64,000 bases of DNA from Heterocephalus glaber (taxonomy: Eukaryota; Chordata; Mammalia; Rodentia; Bathyergidae): contig NW_004624783.1 of NCBI RefSeq assembly GCF_000247695.1, positions 6,237,134 to 6,301,133 of the forward strand, read 5' to 3'. The position numbers and the translations under genes were made by a program. Below, piece after piece: positions 57,220 through 64,000 of this stretch. The notes beneath the pieces were generated by a model, which saw only the letters and a program-made list of their open reading frames with translations, made no database searches and had not been told where the DNA came from. Positions within the stretch are counted from its first letter, which is position 1. Each line of letters opens with the position of its first letter.

Positions 57220-57247
57220 GGGTAGGGGGTAGGGGGTAGGGGGTCGG
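57220..57247 (+). other. G-quadruplex-like tract
   Basis: A GGG run followed by three GGGGG runs, each separated by TA, then TCGG: four G-runs with 2-base loops on the coding strand. Confidence 0.8.
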
Positions 57248-60200
57248 TAGTCGGTAGTGTGTGAAAGGCTGTTCAAAAAAGTCCTGTCTCCTGTTTCGGC
57301 CTCGCCCCCATCCCCCCACCATTTCCCCCTGTTGCAGGGTTTTGTTTATGTAACTCAAGTTGTTTGGCTAGATTTTTCAGGTGAATTTCTTCCTTTTATT
57401 TGCTATTGTTTTTGATGGACTGTTTTACCTTTTTGTAGAGATCGATTATTATGATCAAATACTCAGTTATGGAATTTTCTGAAGTTTTTAAAAAGTAGGT
57501 TTTGCATATGGTTTGAAAGAGGGGGATGGCTGGATGAGAGATTTTTTTTTTTCATAATCTTTTCAGGAATAACAAGGTGTTTTTCTTCTTGCTCAGCGAA
57601 GACTTGGCTAGGAATTAGGGATAATAGGTAAACTTCTAAGTTCAGGGTTTGGAGTTTAGAATTTTTAGGGGTACTGTGAGGGATTAGAGTGGAGCACGTA
57701 ATAAAGTATCATGTACCAAAATATATGTTTAGGTACAAGTGAAATCAACTCTTTAAGAGCTGTTTGTGGCTGTGATTGTTTTGTAAATGTATGAATGATA
57801 CAGGTAAGGTTGTCTTTTCCTAAGGTTGCAGGAAAACTTGTAACTGTGACTGTGTACATTTTAGACAAAGCAGTTTTAGGTTTTATTTTTGTTTAGAAAC
57901 TAGGAAATGATGGTGGTAGACTCTTAAGTTATTTTTATCTTGAATTGAGAGTTACTGTCACACCTAATGCAAATTTCTACCTAATGTGTATGGAGTGAGG
58001 GGGAGAATTCCAGCTGTTTTTGATCGATGTCAGATCTTCCAATTATGTACATACATAGATTTCTAAAAGATCGAGGATAAAGAGTGAGGCCTAACTTGAC
58101 CTGATGCCTTTTCCATACAGTGCCTTTTGTTCGTTTAGTAGTTGTGGCATCTAGAATGATTACAGAATTTAGGAGTCGGGGTGTGGGGGGTGGAGAGAGG
58201 GAGAGAAAAACAGACAAAGAACAGCAGGGTGTCTTTTTTCCCCTCCCCCTAAGTGGCTTATTTCATAGCTTATTTTTAGTAGAAGATGAAGAAAGGCAAA
58301 GATGCACTGGCCTTCTGTTCCTTCCCCACCTTCCTTCTTGCTGACAAAAGAAAGCAGAGGCGCTTTAAAATTGTAGATCTCTAAGATAGGAGGGTAACAG
58401 TCTTTAAGACAGAGGTTATCTTTGATTCATGTTTGTTATTTCCTGGTCAAATGTAGTTCAGAGGTTAAAATTTTTCAGATTTCCTTTTGTGTGTGTGTGT
58501 GTTATGTTGTGGGGATGAGATATTTTTGTAGTCTCCTTTCTCTGTTGATTTCACGTTAGTAGGCCCAAATGGGGCCAACAGTTTTTGAGTGAGATATATT
58601 TAGTAAGATATTTAAGAGGAAATTCCCCAACCCACTACTAGAATGAGTACAATTAATTGTGTGAAAGGGCCAAGGGTTGAATATGAAAGATGGTGGAGAG
58701 GAAGTAGAAAGAAAGGTCTGAAGGAATGTAAAGTACTTCTTGTCCCTTGGTGCCCCTGATGATTTCCGTGGTGTGGCGGCTGATAGCTGGTTTCATTGCA
58801 GTCTCTTCTTTCAGCCCATTTTTGGCTGTCTCCTGAGCATAATTATACCACCACGATTTACAGCTTGGCAGGGTACCTATATAGTAGGAAAGTAGTGGTG
58901 TGGGGGTAGGGAGAGAAGAGGATGTGTAACTAATTGGCCACTGCCTTCTGCCACCTTGCTAGGTTCCTTCCACACTCTGTCTCTGGTTGTTGTTTGGAGT
59001 CTGATATTTCTTTTGTGATGGGTGATTGGTAGGAGGAGAGCTGACTCCCAAGTTATGCAGGGAGTGAGTGTTTTGCACCGATGCACTTAATAATCTGCTG
59101 GGTGATTATGTTCTGAAACTCTGACTCACTCATTGTTTCTCTTCTGAATCCTCTGCTGAGGGTTGTGCAAACCTCCCCAGGAGCCTAGAAACTGATTTAC
59201 ATGACTTTTGGGTGCTGTAGGAATGAGTCCCAATCAAAACAAAACAAAACAAAACACAAAGACACACACAGAACCCTCAAATCCTGTGGAATAGTCTTGT
59301 ATAGTGCAGTCATTTGTTTGCAAAGTCAGGTAGATGGTGATCCTGTGCTGCTCCCACCCTGGCAACCTTTGAGGTTTCCATCTCCAACCCGCTGATTAGT
59401 TTGTCTGAGAACTGGGACTCTGGTGACCTTAAAGCGTGATTTGCCCTAAAGGAATATCGGTTTAAATTCTCCCCAGTGGAGGAACAAACAGCTCAGATTA
59501 CATGGGTTTCCTTGTTGGTGGGGGTTACTAGTCTCACCCTGTTGCACAGCCCTTAGTGATTCTTTTTATCTGTGAACCAGTGGCCCCTGCTGAAGGCTGA
59601 AGCTGCTTGTTTTGGGAAAGCGTATGCAGGCAAAAGGCCGCAGGCACAGCTCCTTGCAGCTCATTGGCTGCTCTGTTACTACCCGGAAAAGGAGGAGGGG
59701 TGGAGCTACTAAACAGCTGATTGAGTGTGTGACAAGAGTGTGTTTACATACAAAAGAGGTCGGGGCTGGGGAGGCCTAGAGAACAGCTTTGCACGACTCA
59801 CAAAGTGTATTTTCAAGTGTAGAAAGGAAAACCTGACCTGTTAGAGTACAAGAAATGTTCAGGGAAATTAAGGTTAAACTAGAAAAGTGGATCTGGTAAT
59901 AATGGGGATTTGCCATACACCATATTTATTATTGGTGTAAGATTTGGAAATTTGCAATACCAAGAATTTTTAAAGATTCTCTTTTTCAGAGGGAGGGAGC
60001 AAGCACAGGAACAAGACAGGTTATGCCACTTTTAGTGTACTTGACTGTTACACAGGGATTCAAAAACATGGTAAAAATGTAAGCTTCCCTCTTAAAAGCT
60101 TCCACAGTGATAGAAAGGGGCAGTGTCTTCCACTCACTAACAGCATGAGTGAATCTTATAAAATCAATGGTGGCTGCTTTACAGTTTCTTTTTTCTTTTT

Positions 60201-60765
60201 TTTACAGTTTCTGTTTGTTACAGGGGATTCTACCCAGAGTCTTCATGCTGAGGTATATCCCAGTTCTTTATTTTTTAGTTTGAGGCAGGGTCCCACTAAG
60301 TGGCCAGGGTGCCCAGGCTGTGCTCAAACTTGTGATCTTCTTGCCTTAGCCTCTCAGAGGCTGGGATTAAAAGCATGTGCCACCATGGCCAGCTACAGTT
60401 TCTATAACAAATTCGAACCCTCAAATATTTGAGCACCTCCTTTGGGCAGGCATAATGTTGGGGGGTCTAGTGGTGAAAAATTCAGTGTGAGGATCATAGT
60501 GCTTGTGGAATTAGAACAACAAAAAATAAGGGGGCTTGAGACAATCTCCCCACGTGACCCAGGCTAGCCTTAGTGAGTTTGAGGCCAGTCTGGGCTACAT
60601 ATTGAGTTCATCGCCAGCCTGAATTACATAGCAAGATTGTGTCTTGAAAACAGTGGGGGCGCATGCCTGTAATCCCAGCACTTGGGAGGCTGAGACAAGA
60701 GGATCACTGCAAGTTCAAGGCCAACCTGGGCTACACAGGGAGACCCTGTCTCAAAAAACAAAACC

Positions 60766-60850
60766 AGCTGGAGATTTAGCTCAGTGGTTTCGTCGCCTGC
60801 TGCGAAAGCGCAAGGACCCGAGTTCGATCCCTGGTACCAAAAAAAACCCA
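60766..60850 (+). mobile_element. ID-like SINE
   Basis: AGCTGGAGATTTAGCTCAG, CTGCGAAAGCGCAAGG subtype, GGTACC and an A-rich tail, directly after a B1-like copy. Confidence 0.91.
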
Positions 60851-61240
60851 AAACCAAACCAGAAAACAAAAAACCTAAATAGATGTTTAAAAAACAAACA
60901 AAAACATTAAAATGTATGGACATTTGTCTTTGATTTTGGCTTTGGTATTTTGCTGTTTTTTCAGGTTCTTGCTATATAGTTCAGGCTGATCTTGAACTCT
61001 TATGTAGCCCAGGCTGAGGCAATCCTCCTGCCTCATCCTTCTGAGTGGTAGGATTACATGCATGTACCACCAAACCCAGTTGATATTTTGCTGTTAATCA
61101 GTGGTTATTCTATCCCTAAGTTAGTAAATAGGCTTTGTTACTCTTTAATCTGTGTTCAAAGTATAGACAATTCTGTAATCTTTTAACTAACTCCAATGTC
61201 CAGTGTCAACTGGGAATCTGTGGTTTGCCTTTTATTTCTT

Positions 61241-61331
61241 TTCTTTTTTTTTTTTTTTGGTACCAGGGATCAAACTCAGAACCTCCTGCTTGCTAGACAG
61301 GTGGCAGAACTACTGAGCTAAATCCCCGGCC
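61241..61331 (-). mobile_element. ID-like SINE
   Basis: T tail, GGTACCAGGGATCAAACTC to CTAAATCCCCGGCC. Exact target duplication TGCCTTTTATTTCTT. Confidence 0.94.
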
Positions 61332-61807
61332 TGCCTTTTATTTCTTGTGGCCTTTCATTGAGATGGTGAGATGAATGTTGGAAGTTTTATGGTGTTTAAG
61401 CTAAAGATGCAGCAACTCCAAACATTCAGAATTTGTCTTGCCTGCCTAGATTTTGGTGACAAATGTATTGGTACTTTGGTTAGGTAAGAACCTACATTGA
61501 GCAAGCATTTAGAGCTTTAGCACATCTGATTTCAGCAGTGCAATTTTGTTAAATTATAAGCCTAAAGATTCAGCTTTTAGGGGACAAATATCTTTTGCAG
61601 ATGTGACCCATAAATATCTTTATTCCTCTTTGTGTGCATGCATTAAAAGAACTTACATTTGTTGGTTTTTCTAGTGATACCCTTTCTCTAGCACCTTGAC
61701 TGGTCTGTATGTGTATATATTTATATTTATTTTTAAATTTAAATTTGGTATCTTGTTCAGTGCTAACAGATTGGATGATTCTAAGAACTACTGGATTTTT
61801 TTAGGTA

Positions 61808-62194
61808 TGGGCTATGGATTATGCCTAGATGTTCCCTGAAAACCTTATAGGTGGGGCTTTTTCAGAGGTGGCTGAATCTAGAGTGTGTGATGCTGGGATT
61901 AAGGGTGTGTGATTACTAAATCAGTCCGTTGATTGGTTTGGCACTGCCCTAATCCTGGTAGTCTGTATAGAGTATCAGAGGGACAGAAAGCTGCTAAGGT
62001 CCCTTGTTGCTTTACTACCTTCTGCCCAACATAAACTGTTTTTCCTCTGTCATGCCCCTCTGCCATGCCACCCTGCCTTGGAGCCAGCCTGACTACACTG
62101 AAACCTCTACAGACTGTGAGCCAAATAAACCTTTCCTCCCTTAACTTTGAGCATCAGGTATTTTGTCTCAGCAAGGAGAAAAGTAACTACGACA
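61808..62194 (+). mobile_element. MaLR-type solo LTR in UBE2H intron 1
   Basis: 3' half with ACTGTGAGCCAAATAAACC (AATAAA in the sense orientation of UBE2H), CATCAGGTATTTTGTCTCAG and terminal ACTACGACA. Similar to the LTR at 49056. Confidence 0.85.
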
Positions 62195-62245
62195 GTATGT
62201 GATTCAGACCTTGTATTACAGTGCTTACAATATGGTAACTTTTTA

Positions 62246-62329
62246 AAATTTTTGTACCAGCGATCGAACTCGGGACCTTGTGCTTGTTTCGAGGCAGGCG
62301 ACAGAACCACTGAGCAAAATTCCCAGCCC
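62246..62329 (-). mobile_element. ID-like SINE
   Basis: GTACCAGCGATCGAACTCG to AAAATTCCCAGCCC. Flanks AATATGGTAACTTTTTA / AATATGATAGCTTTTTA. Confidence 0.92.
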
Positions 62330-62489
62330 TAATATGATAGCTTTTTACCTGTAGACCCACAGAGTGTATGTCTTAATAAAATTCTTTAATGAAAAGACTT
62401 AGTTGGACTGTAAAAGTAATAAGGTAATTAAGGAAAATAGAGGTTACAAAGAGGGAAAGTAAACAGTCCTCCATAATCCTATACTTTAA

Positions 62490-62850
62490 ACAGTAGTTCT
62501 TAAACTTTAGGGTGATCTTAATTACTCAGGTTTGTTAATACAGAATACTGTATCCGATCACTAGAGCTTTCTGATTCAGTAGATTTGGAGAATTTGCCAT
62601 TCTTTTCTTTCTACCTTTTTTTATTTTTTGGGGACAGGGTCTCACTATGTAGTTCAGGCTGGCCTTGAATTCACTAAGTAGCCCAGGCTGTCCTTGAATT
62701 CCCAGTGACTCTCTTGCCTCAGTCCCTTGAGTATTGAGATTACGGGCACGACTGGTGACTGGTGAATTTTTCATTTCTAAGTCTCTCAAACTAGTAGATG
62801 CTGGTGCTCTTGGTCCAGGAGGGGCCACCCTTTAATGACCATTGTTTGAT
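62490..62850. mobile_element. MER5-like relic split by a B1 SINE
   Basis: The left part (GTAGTTCTTAAACTTTAGGG ... TTCTGATTCAGTAGATTTGG) and right part (CTCAAACTAGTAGATGCTGG ...) belong together. An antisense B1-like copy sits between them at 62620-62760. Confidence 0.68.
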
Positions 62851-63010
62851 TTTTTCTTTTTTTTTTTTTTAGACACAGAGTCTGTGTAATTTAGGCTGGC
62901 CTTAAACTTAGTACATAGTCCAGGTTGGCCTTGAACTCATGACAGTGCTCCTGCCTCAGCCTCCCTGGTGCTGCAATTATAGGGCACTGGCCATAACCAC
63001 TGTTCTTTTT

Positions 63011-63102
63011 TTTTTTCTCTTTTTTTCTCAGTAGCAGGGATAGAACTCGGGACCTTTCACTTGGAAGGGAGGCACAGTGCCATTGAGCTAAATCCACAGC
63101 CC
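63011..63102 (-). mobile_element. ID-like SINE
   Basis: T-rich tail with TCTC interruptions, AGCAGGGATAGAACTCGGG to CTAAATCCACAGCCC. Flanks with CCACTGTTCTT / CCATTGTTCTT. Confidence 0.88.
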
Positions 63103-64000
63103 TCCAACCATTGTTCTTAAATACTAACATTTTGATGTTTTTTTCCTTTTATTTTTCTTGGGATATTTTTCTACCTGCTGGTCATATTGTATGTGTCTGC
63201 TCTGTTTTTGCTTAATATTTTTGGAACTGTTTTTCCCAGTTAAAAGTGTTACACATAATGAATAATTCATGTAATATGCCATCCTATAGTTGTGCCATTG
63301 ATTTTTTTATTTTGCCATTTTTCTTTGATAATTAAGATTGAAATTTAACATCTTTGGGTTGAGAATGTAGCTCTGTGGTAGAGCACTTGCCTAACGTGTG
63401 AGTCCCTGGGTTTAGTGTCCATCACCAAAAAAACCCCCCAAAAAACCCAACAGAAAATAACATCTTTGTGCATAAGGCATTTTCTTCTTTTGTTTTTTCC
63501 TATTTTCTGGTAATGGGATTCTAGATCAAAAAAGGTAGACATTTGGATTAAAATATTTAATTAAAAGTATGGGTCCCACACTTAAAGTAGGCTCTCATTT
63601 TGTTTTGTTGCATCTCAGTTGATGCTGTGTTGTGCAGAAACAGGCACCCTGGCACAGTGATTAAAGATGAGTTTTAGGGGTGGAGATGTAGTTCCGTGAC
63701 AGAGCACTTGTCCCTTATGTGTGAGGCCCTGAGTTTAGTACCCCACATACTTCTTCTTCCCCCAGTTCTGATTTCTCTGTTTAAATGTTCTTGTTTTTGT
63801 GATACTGGTGATCAAGTATGTTACATGCACAAGCACATAAATCTGATTGAAAAGGTGTAGATTTAATTTTGGTATCTTGGCTTTTTAAATTGAGATTTAA
63901 TTGACCCAGTAAACTTCACGTGTGCATGCGGTACTGAGGATTAAACCCAGGGCCTATATACTGAGCTAAATCCTCAGCCAATTTTTAGTGGGGTTTTTTT

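Larger units (their letters stand above)
56122..64000 (+). other. UBE2H: UBE2H intron 1 (5' part)
   Basis: No exon 2 sequence (IESKHEV...) is seen, so the intron continues beyond the window. 56122-60180 is essentially free of SINEs and has only a TG run and a G-rich tract. From 60180 on, SINEs return: composite 60215-60400 (-), B1-like 60575-60765 (+), 60945-61080 (-), 62620-62760 (-) and 62870-63000 (-). Older ID-type copies lie at 63355-63450 and 63678-63745 (+), with a fragment at 63925-63990 (-). 61347-61800 and 63110-63350 look unique. Confidence 0.85.

Noticed and set aside
1..64000. CRISPR arrays, prokaryotic operons or phage-like systems
   Set aside because: The sequence is plainly mammalian; the dispersed repeats are SINEs, LINEs and LTRs, with no regularly spaced direct-repeat array.

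Overview
This window is mammalian genomic DNA, almost certainly from a rodent. It carries two split protein-coding genes on the + strand with GT/AG introns, a CpG-island promoter, and a very high load of rodent-type SINEs: tRNA-derived ID-like elements whose body ends in GGTACC plus an A tail, 7SL-derived B1-like elements, and B1+ID composites. Ancient mammalian repeats (MIR, LINE-1 3' ends, MER5-like DNA transposons, MaLR-type LTRs) are also present. The ID sequence is not the rat/mouse form, so a non-muroid rodent is likely. Beaver or a relative is my guess, but I cannot assign the species. 295 bases at 44096-44390 are unsequenced (N).

Layout. (1) 1-6560: the 3' half of ZC3HC1 (NIPA), five coding exons with the stop codon, 3' UTR and polyadenylation signal. 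(2) 6561-55500: about 49 kb of intergenic DNA in which I find no intact gene. It holds dozens of SINEs, at least six LINE-1 3' fragments, several MaLR LTRs, MIR and MER5 relics, microsatellites, and one processed pseudogene of the U1 snRNP protein U1A (SNRPA-like, about 45110-47060) broken by later insertions. (3) 55500-64000: the promoter, 5' UTR and coding exon 1 of UBE2H (E2 ubiquitin-conjugating enzyme), followed by the first part of a long intron 1. The first 4 kb of that intron has almost no SINEs.

The order ZC3HC1 then UBE2H on the same strand matches the arrangement I know from human 7q32, so this is a conserved syntenic block. I see no operon-like or functional coupling: ZC3HC1 ends with its own poly(A) signal and UBE2H has its own CpG-island promoter with a ZNF143-type site and two perfect cAMP-response elements. 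I found no convincing undescribed system. The most interesting items are promoter architecture, a tailless tRNA-half-like SINE insertion, closely spaced inverted ID pairs, a G-quadruplex-like tract in UBE2H intron 1, and the nested insertion history of the U1A pseudogene.
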